Part shown: positions 27,740 through 39,600 of the stretch, piece after piece
Position numbering within the stretch: position 1 is the first letter of the stretch
Layout: every line of letters begins with the position of its first letter
Source of the DNA: Tubiluchus corallicola
Lineage: Eukaryota; Priapulida; Priapulimorpha; Priapulimorphida; Tubiluchidae
Assembly (NCBI GenBank): GCA_030141605.1
Contig: JAQGDQ010000585.1
Coordinates: 25,310 to 89,309, forward strand
DNA length: 64,000 nt
Direction: 5' to 3'
Notes under the pieces: model-generated
Seen by the model: the letters and a program-made list of their open reading frames with translations, nothing else
Told to the model about the DNA's origin: nothing
Databases searched by the model: none
Program-made: the position numbers and the translations under genes

Positions 27740-28708
27740 CTATAACCATTGCATTGAAAGATACCCAACATGTAAAACTGTAATTACATAAATTTTCATT
27801 CTTATGGCGTACAGTGGAGCTGTGTTACGCACAGTGTCAGAGATAAGGTTGCCCTCAGGAACGTAAAAATACATCGTATATAAAATCCAATCCAAATAGT
27901 TAGAAATTTTTGTGGCAGTAGTCACTGTCTTGGTCTTGGTACCAACTACGGTTCTCATAACACCAATTGTCTCTCCAGTATTTTTTAACACCATAGGTCC
28001 CCCTGAGTCACCCTCTCCACCGCTACGAGCTGGATGATACGCGCAGATAATAGTATCTTTTTTATAAATACCACAATTACCGACATGGGCTACGGTTAAT
28101 TCAGCTTTTTGTAATCGGTCATGTATGCGCGGTGGTAATCCTTCAATCTCAAGACTTCCCCAACCAGCGATTAAGACTTTTTCATTAGCATAATCATGTC
28201 TGTAACAAAGGGGCAGTTTAGCAGGCCGGACATCGTTTTTGGTTCCTGTAATAATGGTATACTCAACACGTTTGTTCATTCGCAGAAGAGCAATATCATT
28301 TTCCACCTTTTTTCCGAATTTATAATCAGGATGCAACTTGTACCACCTAACCCACCGAACTATAGGTGACTCCCACAGATTATTATCTCCAATATAGACT
28401 TTTAGATGTTCTCCAGGTTCATAAAATTTTACAGGTTTGTCTTTTTCTCTCAAACAGTGGGCTGCTGTTAAAACCCAGAGATTATCGATGAGAGTTCCCC
28501 CACAACTGTAATCACCAAAAATTAAAAATACTATTTGGGGAAATTCTCTTTCAAATATTTCTTCTCCCCCGCGAATCCTTGGCTCAGCAGCCTGTTCTGT
28601 AATATTATACAATGAACTTCCAGTAGACGTAGAAGGGGGCGATGTAGAAAGACCAGCAACAAACCAGAGCCATGTGTTACACACTAACACAAGCGCTACC
28701 ACATCCAT
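27740..28708 (-). CDS. Secreted chymotrypsin-fold (S1) serine protease, copy 2
   Basis: Single-exon 322-aa paralogue of the protease at 22082-23068, with the same signal peptide, linker, RIRGG activation site, triad (TAAHC, ENDIALL, GEGDSGGPM), Ser at position 189, missing disulfides and tail. By eye about 40 residues differ, plus several short in-frame gaps. The differences are packed into a few stretches: just before CGG, the loop after the catalytic His (LREKDKP against FVEKDKKGKPL), the segment before the catalytic Asp, the 165-180 loop (TVAHVGNCGIYKKDTII against RVIHIGSCGIYNRSTNI) and the loop after the catalytic Ser (RTVVGTKTKTVTTAT against VSIATSKKNVTVTIAA). The rest is almost unchanged, including at the DNA level. 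The pattern suggests altered substrate or inhibitor recognition. No disabling mutation is visible, so both copies look functional. Confidence 0.9.
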   Translation of the reverse strand: MDVVALVLVCNTWLWFVAGLSTSPPSTSTGSSLYNITEQAAEPRIRGGEEIFEREFPQIVFLIFGDYSCGGTLIDNLWVLTAAHCLREKDKPVKFYEPGEHLKVYIGDNNLWESPIVRWVRWYKLHPDYKFGKKVENDIALLRMNKRVEYTIITGTKNDVRPAKLPLCYRHDYANEKVLIAGWGSLEIEGLPPRIHDRLQKAELTVAHVGNCGIYKKDTIICAYHPARSGGEGDSGGPMVLKNTGETIGVMRTVVGTKTKTVTTATKISNYLDWILYTMYFYVPEGNLISDTVRNTAPLYAIRMKIYVITVLHVGYLSMQWL

Positions 28709-29589
28709 TTTGTCTTCTAGTTCGAATTACAGTACGGGGGGGGGGGGGATACAAAAGTTATCATTGAGGAACATTTAGGAGGAGTAAATGCATAAATTCA
28801 ATGTACATCACTTGTCTTCAATTCTTGTTTTCAAACTTGTAGAAACATTCAGAAGTAATACATGAGTGTCACAGCTATAAAATTTTCATACTTGAGTAAT
28901 CACAATCTAATGCAAATATGAAGATGATATTAACTTTTACATTTGAAACACTTTCGTACAGATCTAGAAACAAAAAAAACCTTTGTAGAGTTTCCTGCTT
29001 TACAATTTTTGTGCTAAATGGCTACACTGTTAGAGAACGTTCAGAGATTAAAAAATTTAGAATATTTTCCAAAATCTTGTACAATGAAATTAGATGAGGA
29101 CAATGAGCCAGACGTTGACATGAAGCTGAAACCGCCAAATGCTGAAACAATTGCTCAATGGAACATTCTTTTCTCTACTTAATAATCTGTGCAAAATTTT
29201 AGACGAGAACTTAAGCTATAGGATATTCTAGTGACTATACCGTGGCGATGACTCGACACAACAAAACAGTTCTTAGACAAAATTATTAGCAATTGCCGTA
29301 GCACTGTATTTAGTCAAATAAACATTTATACACTTCTATTGTACAGATATGACCGAAATGAAAACATTATTCCACACAAAGTCTTTCTCGCCATGTCGGC
29401 ACTACTCTTACTAAAAAAAACTGACAAATTTACATACTAGCAAAAAGTTCCATATGTGACCATTTCAGATAGAGTGACGACAGGCATTCATTATACCAAT
29501 GACAACATAACTACCGTGCAACCAACTGACAATGATGAAAACGAAACGTAAAAGGAACGACTGACTGATCAACCAGCGGACTACACAAA

Positions 29590-30165
29590 TGCGATCCAAC
29601 TAACAAAAAGTCAATTGGGTTAAAGGGGCGAGTACATCAGGCTGATGCAAAACAAAGGTACTTGGACCACAATTGACAACATACTCAAGTTCTGGGACAA
29701 CAGTAACCAACTCCTACATGTTAAGGGAGGTGTGATGCAATGTTTTTCAAAGTGACACCTTTACAGTTTTAGCTAAACGCTCCCACCAACCACCCCAGGA
29801 AGGTGAGTGCTCAGGAATGGTTCTCCAATGAATCGAAACAAGACTTGACAACTTTCGAAAGAACTGAGCGTTGTCACTGTAAAGACAACTAGGACTACCT
29901 TCGTGACTAACAAATCTATAAAACGATAACTCAGAAAAAACAGTACCTGAATCTCCTACAATTTCCAAATGCACTGGTCATACACTAGCACACATAAAAA
30001 GCAGGAAGTATGCTTTCTGACCGGACTTTAAAAAAGAGAACCTGCATGGTCCAACCCCATGTGTGTAAGGGGGTGCGACATATCACAATGAAAATCTGAC
30101 AAAGTATCTTCCTCTTGAGCAACCGGGATATACATGGAGCAGAAGTTTGTATGTCACACCTGCTA
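29590..30165 (-). pseudogene. BEL/Pao integrase fragment, copy 2
   Basis: Same fragment as at 23930-24510, carrying the same frame breaks. Because the lesions are shared, the element died before the block was duplicated, and it did not move on its own. Confidence 0.75.
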
Positions 30166-31200
30166 TTCCCCATCCTATGTGAGGAGTGGCATGTTCAGCA
30201 GTGATGAAGACTAAATGAACCAGTTTGGAAAGTAACAATGCTAAGGTATTTTGTCATTACTGCTTAATGCTCAGTGATTGTAGCTTCCACAGCAAGTTTT
30301 GCACTGTGGCTAACATACTATGAAGTTTATAACTGCTTCCGTATTGTAAAATAATCACTTGAAAAAAACTAATACTGTACCACATTAAACATAGTGACAT
30401 TGTCAAAAGCAGGAAATTTAATTTTTCTGATAAGATCATTATTGTTTCCTATTTGCCTGATTTGCTATAAACAGAATTACAATTTTCTGACTTTGATCAT
30501 TTTAGGTCCACATAGCAGCAGCAGTCAGAAAATTTCAACTACAAGATCAAACTACAGACTGACTTCAATATAGGATGACAGCAGCACAAATTTTATTTTT
30601 TTGTCGCCGAATGTCATTGTTAACTCTGTCGTACATTTTACTATCCAAAATGGTCAAAACGTGGAGACAACTGCTTTCCAGTTGCAAAATGAACTGTCTG
30701 TGCATGCTAGCCAGAAGGTACGATTGCTTCCTGGTTTAAAATAAGACCAGTGATGCAAACAACCTGAACTGCCATTTCAAATTAATTAAGAGAAACTAAT
30801 TAATGTAAAAGCTGTTCGCACAATATATTATATTACTAATATTATGAATTCATCTGATTCCAAGAAAGAAATATTAAAATTAGAAGCACTCAAAAAAGTG
30901 ACTGACCACTGGACATGAAGTGTAACTGCTGTGAGTTTACCATGGTGCCAGGGCGCACCAAAATTTCAACTGTGTGTGCGCACTCACATTGTTTGCAGGT
31001 TGGTGACTCACTCGGCGCTGAGGTTAGAGAGTAATCACACGCACTCACGCCAGGTCAGGGTCTCCGAGACATACAAAGTTATTAAGTTTTATTTGCTTTC
31101 TGTGAAATTAATTTATTTGAGTGACATAATAAACGTTTTGTTTGTTATTCAATAAGTTCTATGTGTCTATTGTTGACCAGCGGTGAATGTTAACTCCAAA
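30166..31200. other. No gene seen
   Basis: Short open frames only, no motif. Lies between the duplication and the pogo-like element. Confidence 0.4.
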
Positions 31201-31202
31201 TA

Positions 31203-31594
31203 CCGTATTTTCCCGTGTATAAGAGACCCTTTTTTGCTCAGAATTTTCACTTTAAAAATAGGGGGTCTCTTATACATGGGAGTAAGTCCAGAATGGAATG
31301 GTGTAAAGCCAGAGGTCATTATTAAATCTTTCAAGAAGTGTGGCATCTCCAATGCCATGGACGGCACAGAGGACAATGCCATTTTTGAGCACAGTGACTC
31401 CTCTGATGATGAACTGGCTGGAATTGCTGAAGGTCTGACTCCAGTTGATATTTTTGATGAGAGTGATGAGGAATTTAATGATTTCTATGATGAATAAAGT
31501 TATTCATTACCAAAAAACTTTTTTCCAGAATTTTTGCCTAAAAATTGAAGGGGTCTCTTATACACAAGGGTCTCTTATACATGGGAAAATACGG
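31203..31594 (+). mobile_element. pogo/Tigger-like element with transposase C-terminal remnant
   Basis: Ends CCGTATTTTCCC...GGGAAAATACGG are flanked by TA on both sides (31201-31202 and 31595-31596), the Tc1/mariner-pogo target duplication. The word GGGTCTCTTATACA recurs inside both ends. The internal frame (to 31497) keeps SFKKCGISNAMDGTED and an acidic tail, the C-terminus of pogo-type DDE transposases; the catalytic part is missing. A deletion derivative. Confidence 0.82.
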
Positions 31595-32074
31595 TAAACG
31601 TCATGCGTCAACTGACTGAAAAGCAGCCACATAAAGATTTTCATTTTTTGCGTAAAATGCAAATTCTATTTGAAGTCTCCTCTATTAGTCTCCTCTTCTC
31701 TTGTAAATCACTGTTTTTATTTTCACTGTTCATTTCGTCATAATCTCCCAATGTCGCCAGTATATTTATTGTTCACATAATCTACACTGTTTTGTTCTGT
31801 ATTTTAAGATATGTTGCATAAACCTAATAAAATAACCTACTGTTATTGCATCAACACCAGACAGCCTGATAAGGTATTGACATGCTTTCTGCTACACATT
31901 GGAGCAGACTTCAGGAATTACATATGATGAAATGGCTATAAAACATGGTACTGTCTTTTCCAAACTAACGGAAAGGCTTAGGAATTTCAAGTTGTGTCAT
32001 TTGTACTGTGTCGCTACCAGAACTTGATCTCGTTATCCAAGGATACTCCTCTAAGATAAGACACTAAAATGTCT

Positions 32075-32225
32075 TGACCAAATTCGCATACAGTATCTTG
32101 ACCAAATTCGCATACAGTGTCTTGACCACATTTGGATAGAGTGTCTTGGCCACATTCGGATACAGTGTCTTGGCCACATTCGCATACAGTGTCTTTGCCA
32201 CATTCGCACACAGTGTTTTGGCCAC
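32075..32225. repeat. 24-bp minisatellite, about six units
   Basis: Units like CATACAGTGTCTTGACCACA and TTCG, with GGCC/GACC variants. Repetitive Cys/Asp minus-strand frames result from it. Confidence 0.9.
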
Positions 32226-32289
32226 ATTCTCATAAATCGAACCTGAAACATTTTATTGGCACATAATATACATTTTGCTTCACTGGTAT

Positions 32290-32660
32290 AACATTTATAA
32301 AAGAGTTGCTGTTTTTTTTAGTCTCGCTTTTTGAATATTACGTCCTGTATGTAATTATGTAACTATGCATCCACTTTGCTAATCACGTGGCCACCAGATG
32401 GAGCCACATGATTCCGTTAGCTGTGTGTCATGGCATCTTACAGTCGAGGCTGTTGATTAAAAATATTCTAATCTCAACATTTATAAAAGAGTTGCTGGTT
32501 TTTTAGTCTCGCTTTTTAAATATTATGTCCTGTATGTGATTATGTAACTATGCATCCACTTTGCTAATCACGTGGCCACCAGATGGAGCCACCTGATTCC
32601 GTTAGCTGTGTGTCATGGCCTCTTACAGTCGAGGCTGTTGATTAAAAATATTCTAATCTC
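32290..32660. repeat. Tandem duplication of about 185 bp
   Basis: Two copies (about 32290-32475 and 32478-32660) share ATTTATAAAAGAGTTGCTG, ATGCATCCACTTTGCTAATC and GTCGAGGCTGTTGATTAAAA. Confidence 0.9.
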
Positions 32661-33340
32661 ACTAATTATCAACCGTTTAAAGTACTTTTATAAGTTTTTG
32701 TGGCTGTTTCTTGTACTATCATTAGTTTTTCAAAATTTCATTCATTTCGTTCCTGAATTATTGCAAATGTCTAAAATTTCGGTCTTTCCATTCGTGTATT
32801 GAATATCAGTCGTCCATGAAGTGTGTGCCAAACGGTGATGCAAGTACTATCCTCTTCATTTTTCGATTATAGTTTGTTGGGTAAGGTACCAACTTATATT
32901 ATTGTTCTTCTACATAATTATCGTTCCTAGAGCATTTCTGTGTATCCCTAGTCCAATAATTACTATGTGCAATTCAGTATGACTCATACTAGTGTTACCA
33001 CATTTACAATTTGTTTTTTGTGTTATTTTATCCTAATTGCATTTAAGTATTTGAGAACTTCACTCAGATAGTAATTTTAGTTTTGAGGAATGAATGATTT
33101 CTTTGATGGTTCAAAGTTATAGTTCAAGATGTAAAGAATGTTAGCATAAAAATTCCATTGCTACCTAATAGACGTAAAAGTCAATTAGCTGGTTTAAAGC
33201 ATAACTGGCATTCAATAATGTGTAAAGTGAATTTGCACTTTTAAAGCCCAGACTATATAGTTATCTCAATAATTTCTTTTTGTGTGGAAGCCAAGTCGGG
33301 CTTAAAGAACTGTTAAATATATTTAGTTCTATATTCTCCG

Positions 33341-33477
33341 AAAAGGGGGAGATGTTGCGTGTAATCACGCATATCTGTGAAGGCTAATAAAAAGAAACGA
33401 TTTCGTGTCTTGTGTTTAAGAGTCGCCATAATTGTCTCTTTATTATTATGTTGTCTTTTTATTATTACCACTTAACA
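33341..33477 (+). mobile_element. Possible polypurine tract and LTR remnant
   Basis: GAAAAGGGGGAGA is followed directly by TGTTGCGTGTAATC, a copia-style junction, and the segment could end at CTTAACA (33477). No paired LTR or internal genes seen. Confidence 0.4.
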
Positions 33478-33656
33478 GTTTGTGTTGTTTCACATGAGAT
33501 TTAACTAGGTCTCCCTTTCTGCTTTTCCAGTCAGGCAAACAAACCACATTGTTGTCAAATTATCTTGAACTGTATATTGTCAAACTTTAACCTTACAAAA
33601 AATAGCCTTAACTTACTGTGGTTGCAGAAAACATCTGTTAGCAAAATCAAAAGTAT

Positions 33657-36600
33657 CTAAAAGCGGTCTTTTCTCTTCCGTCCTGTGAACTTCGAGTCAG
33701 GCCTGGTTTCCCTGAAATTAAGGAAAAACATAACAAACAATAGCAAAAATCAAAAAAATCCTCTGCAACTTCAACTTATTCTACTTTAATTTTTATTCTA
33801 CATGAAACAATTTATTTAGATCGCAAATGTAGTCCCCGCAAAATCAAACTTGATGAAAACATTTTGATCATAGAGCAAAATCTAATTATTTATATGAAAT
33901 GCATACAAGACAAGAAAGCATAAATTTGTCCATGTTTCTCTTAATAGCAAACTTTCAGAGTTTAAAAACATCGAAAAAGATTTGTTTTCAACATATTTGC
34001 TTAAATTTCATAAAAAAACAGGCTATAATTTATACAGACTATAGTTATAAAAGCATGTACGTGTGATGTTTAAACATATATCACTTCGACAAGCATGAAC
34101 AATAGCTAAACTTCTAGAATAAAAGAAGACTAACTGCGCGTTCACCCTATCAAATCTTCTCACCAGGTAACTCGTCAAGTAGCTCGCAAACGTCTTCAGA
34201 CCAGACTGTAAAACTTGCTGCAAGTTACTCACCGACAGTAAGGGCGAGCTGTCACTTACTTCTCTATTCACCCTGAGAAGTGTCGAGAGTAACTCGCGGA
34301 AACGTTCACACTAGACAGTAACTCACAGGCAATCAACTTGCAGCAACTAGCGAAAAATTTGCAATAACTTGCTGACAGAAAGCAGTTCACACTTGCAAGC
34401 TTGATGTCAGAGAGAAAACTCTCAACAGAAAAGTTGCTAATTTGAATGTGACGGAATAGCAGATAATTTGCTAATTTATCAATGAATAGTGAATGAAAAT
34501 TTGAGAAATGTTACCGACCTTCACACAACTAAACCCTAACAAAAAAAATAACACAGTCAAAACAGTTTTGTTATTTTCTTAAAAAACACAGGCTATCTAT
34601 TGGAATCCTGTTTTACCTGTGAGCTTTTTCACTTTTTACGAAAGACACAAGCAGAAATATCAATTTTTTGCTGATAATTTTAATACGCATGGCCACATTG
34701 GTAAAATTATGCAACACGACATTTAATAAAAGTGTAAAAGGGTAAACCATACCTTCCCTGTCGTCTCCGTCTCTCCTTTTTCTCTAATATCCAGTCTCTG
34801 CTCTTCTTTAACGGTTTTCCCCTGGCTTTTTTAATGCGATCCCTAAACATAAAATGCCACATTACATATGATGCAGTAGTGGTTATACACTGTTCCTATT
34901 TAAAAGTGCAGTCTCCAAGAGGTTTGACCCTTTTCTATTATCAGAGTCCATTCAAACTGATAGCACGAAGTAGGTGAGTGAAAAATGTTACCTAGTTTCT
35001 GTATAGGTCACTTGTCCTGAGCTTTCAGTTCCCAGAGCCTTCGGCAAAGTCTGCTGACCACAAGTCATCAGAACAAGAAACATTCTAAGCAAATAAAAAA
35101 CAGACGGTAACATACCCAGAGACTGTAAAATATCAACAATTCCGTATTGACGTTTGAATTATTTGGCACTGCGAAAATAATGTCTAGCTCATCTTTCAAA
35201 ATTGACCTAATCTTTGCCGTGTTATGCTCAGAAAATTTACATCGTGATCCACGCCTGAAGTGATAATAGATTATAGCAGGGGTGTGCAAAAGGCCACTTG
35301 CGGCCCGCGAAGAGATTTGTCAACCTAATGAAAGTGCAGCCCGGGCGATTATCCAGCTGAAGTCCGTGCCACGATCCCAAAGATAGTGCAGGTAGTTTTT
35401 TCTACTAGATCGGATGCCATTAACCCTTACAAGACGGTTGTAGCTTAATAACACTGTACTACACAGACTGTGTGATACACATTACTAATATGCATTGTAA
35501 TGAAATTACCACTATCTGTCCTGAAAATAGAAATATATGGTTTGTAATATAAATTTTAATAACTTCTAAAATAGTTTCTTGAGTGTAGTAGTAATAATGT
35601 ACGCAGGTCGGATGCAAAAAAAAATCGTTATTAGGCCTTTCTGGACTTGGCTCCTTGATCAAACTGCCTGTGGCCCGCAGGAGTTGCGGGAAAGTTTAAT
35701 GTGGCCCGGCAGGTCATATAATTTTCACACCCCTGGATTATAGACACCCTTAGTTTTCAGATATCTGTGAACTTTCACTAGCTAAAAGCATTGCTTGGAG
35801 CAGCTAATCCACAGGAAAAGATTAAACAAACATTTGAACCATTTAAGCTGTCTTCATGCCAAAAATAGCTTTTTAATGAGTGTACATAAGTAACTCTGTC
35901 AAGTTTCAATAGTACAATTAATTAAAGACATCATAATGCCACTCATGTACAGTAATAAAGCATCCAATGTGAGTCAAAAATTCATTCACATTAAAAAGAC
36001 AGAAATTTGAAAAAACCAAGAACGTATGAGTAGGTCTTTATCAAGATCACAAAAATGCATTCACTGCATGATGTGAAATAAGCAATTTGATCATTTTTTT
36101 AAAAACAACATTATTTCGCAGATTGGTAACAATCTTTGAGCTTTAAGCATCAAACTTAGTTTTGATTCTTACCATAATTAATCTTTGCAGCACACAGTCT
36201 TGTGAAATACGCAAACTGATAAACTCTTTCAAAGTTCAAACTAGATACAACTATAAACCATGGCAAGTTGATGATGTGTACAAGTACACACCCTCGAAAA
36301 AAGATTTGTGCAACTTGCGGACTATCACTGCAAAGTTTAATTAAATAAAGAAAATACCTACTTTTTTGCTTTGCTGCTATTTGGGTAGTCGATGACCAAA
36401 CCTCCAGAGAAACCTGCCTTCATAGCCTGCTGTGTAATCAGCTCCACCTGTTGGCCATTTTCTGGATAAAATTGAAAGACAGCCCTTGCTCTACTGCTCC
36501 TTGACTGGAAAACACGTTCAATTTTATACTTTCCATTGTGTATCAACCACATTTGTGTTTGACAATAAGCTGTATTAATCTGTCTCATCTGTGAGATACA

Positions 36601-39600
36601 CAATGAAATTCCATCTTTCTCAAAACTCGCTATACACTTTACACTTGTAATTTTCTTTTTAATTTTCTCTCCAATTTCAGCAAGCTCTAATGTGAATCAA
36701 AAAGGGCCTTTGGCAATTGTTTTTGAATATTTTTTACATTGGAACAGACAGAAAAGCTAGAAAAGAAGTGCAAAATGAGCCTGGCACAATGTCTTTCGAT
36801 TACCAACTGAAATTCAGAGAAACATTTTGTGCTTGCATTTTGGAAACGCATTACACAAAAACAGGTGCTGTACCTCTCAGTTCAAATGTGTTAGTTAGTG
36901 ACAAACTACACACGTTTGACAGCTCTCTCATGAGCATAGCAGTAAATTTTAATTTAAATTTTTATCTTAAAACCTGCCTAGTTTTAGTACACTGAATATC
37001 TTACAGTAGCACTGTACTTCAATTTTTGCTGTTGAAAATTATGTTAGTTTGTGATGTCTTCAATAGTTAGGCTTGCCTGCCATTAATTAAGTTTTTAATA
37101 TGTTATTTAATGATCAGAAACGCTTTACAGTATTAATTATGTTAAAATGTATACTTTTTATCGGACACTTTAAATGGGGTAGTATGTGAAAAATCATCCT
37201 GTGTTCCTTCAAAGAATTTAGTATCATTCTTGTCATAAAACCTACATTCATATCTTAGAGTTGGAAACTATGCTCTTGATCTTGATTGCCTACATTATAA
37301 ATGGATGTATCTGAGCTGGCTATTCCAATCATAATACATAGCTAAGCACAAACTAGAATTATTTAATATTACAATAATAATTTTAAAATTTTTTTGTAAC
37401 AAATTAATGACATACAGTACTAAGCAGTTGTCTCTGCAATCACAGAATGTTTTTTCGCGAATGTGGGAAAAGAACTGACACCAACCTACCATTGCCGTGA
37501 TCATAGACTGCAAACATTTACACTACAGAACGCATTTTACAATCATAAGCTGATCGTATATTTTTTATAGTCAGTAGCGACAGTTTCTGCTCGAGTTTGA
37601 GCTAGCCAGCACACAATGTGTACGTGTTTTAAACAAATTTATTTAAATATACTGAATTGTCAATAAAACAGCAAGCTGTTGAACTCATGATTCTTCCGAT
37701 GTGTACTTCTGATTCAGCTTGTTTATGTGCTTTGTCTCAATTTGACAAATCTAAATAATTTACAACTTACAAATTCTTCAAAAATTCATCAGGGGAGTCG
37801 GGGACTATAACAAAACGGGGTATCATGATTCTAACTATGTTGGTAGTGACATTTCAGAAGCAGAAACTTTGACCCTTTGACAATAGCAGAATGCTGCAGA
37901 AATGCTAATAAGTACGGAATTCTCATCAAATAGACTGGGGAAGGAGTATGGCCAAGTGGTAACGATAAGATGCTGGATACTAACAGATAACCAAGCTTTA
38001 TGAAAAAAGACAAAGAACACAACTTACCAAGCAACTGTACAGCGTCGTGAAGAAACGATACAGACGTTTTGCAGGATTATGAGATTTTTTGTCGGCATTG
38101 CACAGCCACTGCAAAGCACTTATACTGAAAATTAATAATAAATTCTGTCTACATAAATGTTAGTAGCACATAAGATTGATAACAGTAGGAATATGCACAT
38201 TGTTCAGTTCAGATACTGCAAAACTGACATTAAACAGCTACTTGTGCTCCACTAAGTGTGCTAACATTCTCTGATATTTCTGTACAAAAATAACTACCTA
38301 GCTACTGAGAGCCGATTTAGTACATATTGTACTGAACACCCATTTCACAGCAAAATGTAAGTTTCTGTTGAAGCTATGTTATGCATCTGGCTATATAAAA
38401 GCGGTGGTCTCTGCACTTTTACTGGTCCAGTTAGTGTAATCCCAGTGTAAACTCTATTTGATCATTATTTTTTAATCTACTTCATGTAATTTGCCAATAA
38501 AGGTATCGTTTTTCTTACACATCGTGGTTTCTTGGATGGATATCAGACGAGTTATAGTTTGCTTGGCTTCCGCATCTGCTGGTACCGAACAACCTGGGTA
38601 GTTTTAGCCCTTGTGGGCGAGGTACCGAATGCAGTTCAATGTAACCAAATTATTCTATTAATTTTACAGGAGGTATAAATGACACAAAACATCTTGGTAC
38701 AGGCAATACAAAGTATAAAACATTTACAGCATTATGGACTTTTTTATCAATAACTTATCAATTGCAAAATAAGCGAAGTTGTTGCAAAGTTGTTCACAGA
38801 TAAACGAAAAAAATTCTCCAAATGTTCGACGGATATCCAACGTTGCTAGTCTGAAGCCAAGAACAGAAATGACTTCAAGTAGAACTCTCTGGGTAATTTC
38901 CCTGCTAGAAAATTCGTATTACAGCTGTACAGGTCCAATGATGCATCAGACTGTATTTGGTTGTGGTTAGCACCCAATATTTGATTTTAATTTTTTTTTG
39001 AATTTGAGATTTATTGTACTTTTATCTCAACAGTATGTTTTTCTGCTTTAACAAACAGTATTGGTCCCAGTTAATGTTTGTTTATTTATAGTCAATTAGT
39101 AGTTTTTGGAGTGTAAAAAAGTTACCAGTACTTTGCTCATATGGCCAGGTTGTATCAACGGCTGTGCGGCAGAATTCAGAACTGATACTGTACACTACTG
39201 TACAGACAAATTTAGGAAAGATGCCTGTCCATCACATAACCTCTGTCCTCTTTTTTTCTCAAGACAATGTAATAAAATTTGTTCCTAACCATCGTTGTTT
39301 AATTACACGATTTATTAAATAATAATTCTTACTCTACAACGGCTGTTTATCCTCCTCACTACCGATTACATGTACAAGAACCTGGTGCAATAATCAACGC
39401 GGATTTTTTTTCTGTCAGGCTAATTCAGTGCAGTTAAATTCTTTGTCAGCACAAAAACTGCATGGCAATTGCAACTACCAAAATTTCATTATTACAAAAT
39501 GGTGACATTATAAACTCTCACATTTAACTGTGAAATTACGAAAAAAAAAACTCTTACAGTAAGAGAATGTATGCAGCCCCTAAGTTGAGTTAAAACCTCT

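Larger units (their letters stand above)
24508..30165. repeat. Tandem duplication, copy 2 (fuller copy)
   Basis: Fuller copy of the duplication. In order it contains the 24510-24893 segment, a stretch of a MITE-like repeat, an Env-like pseudogene, about 1.3 kb without genes, the shared block with protease copy 2, and the dead integrase. Outside the protease the two copies differ at only about a dozen positions over roughly 1.3 kb (28800-30165 against 23150-24507), so the duplication is recent. Confidence 0.85.
31597..33340. other. Gene-free stretch with short repeats
   Basis: Holds the tandem repeats listed at 32075 and 32290 and otherwise only short open frames. Confidence 0.4.

Noticed and set aside
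20686-30165. Protease block as an actively moving transposon
   Set aside because: Both copies share the same integrase lesions and lie in tandem with a simple junction, so the last copying step was a genomic duplication.
38779-39288. Two small plus-strand frames in a BUD23 intron
   Set aside because: No start context, splice borders or motifs; intronic and AT-rich.
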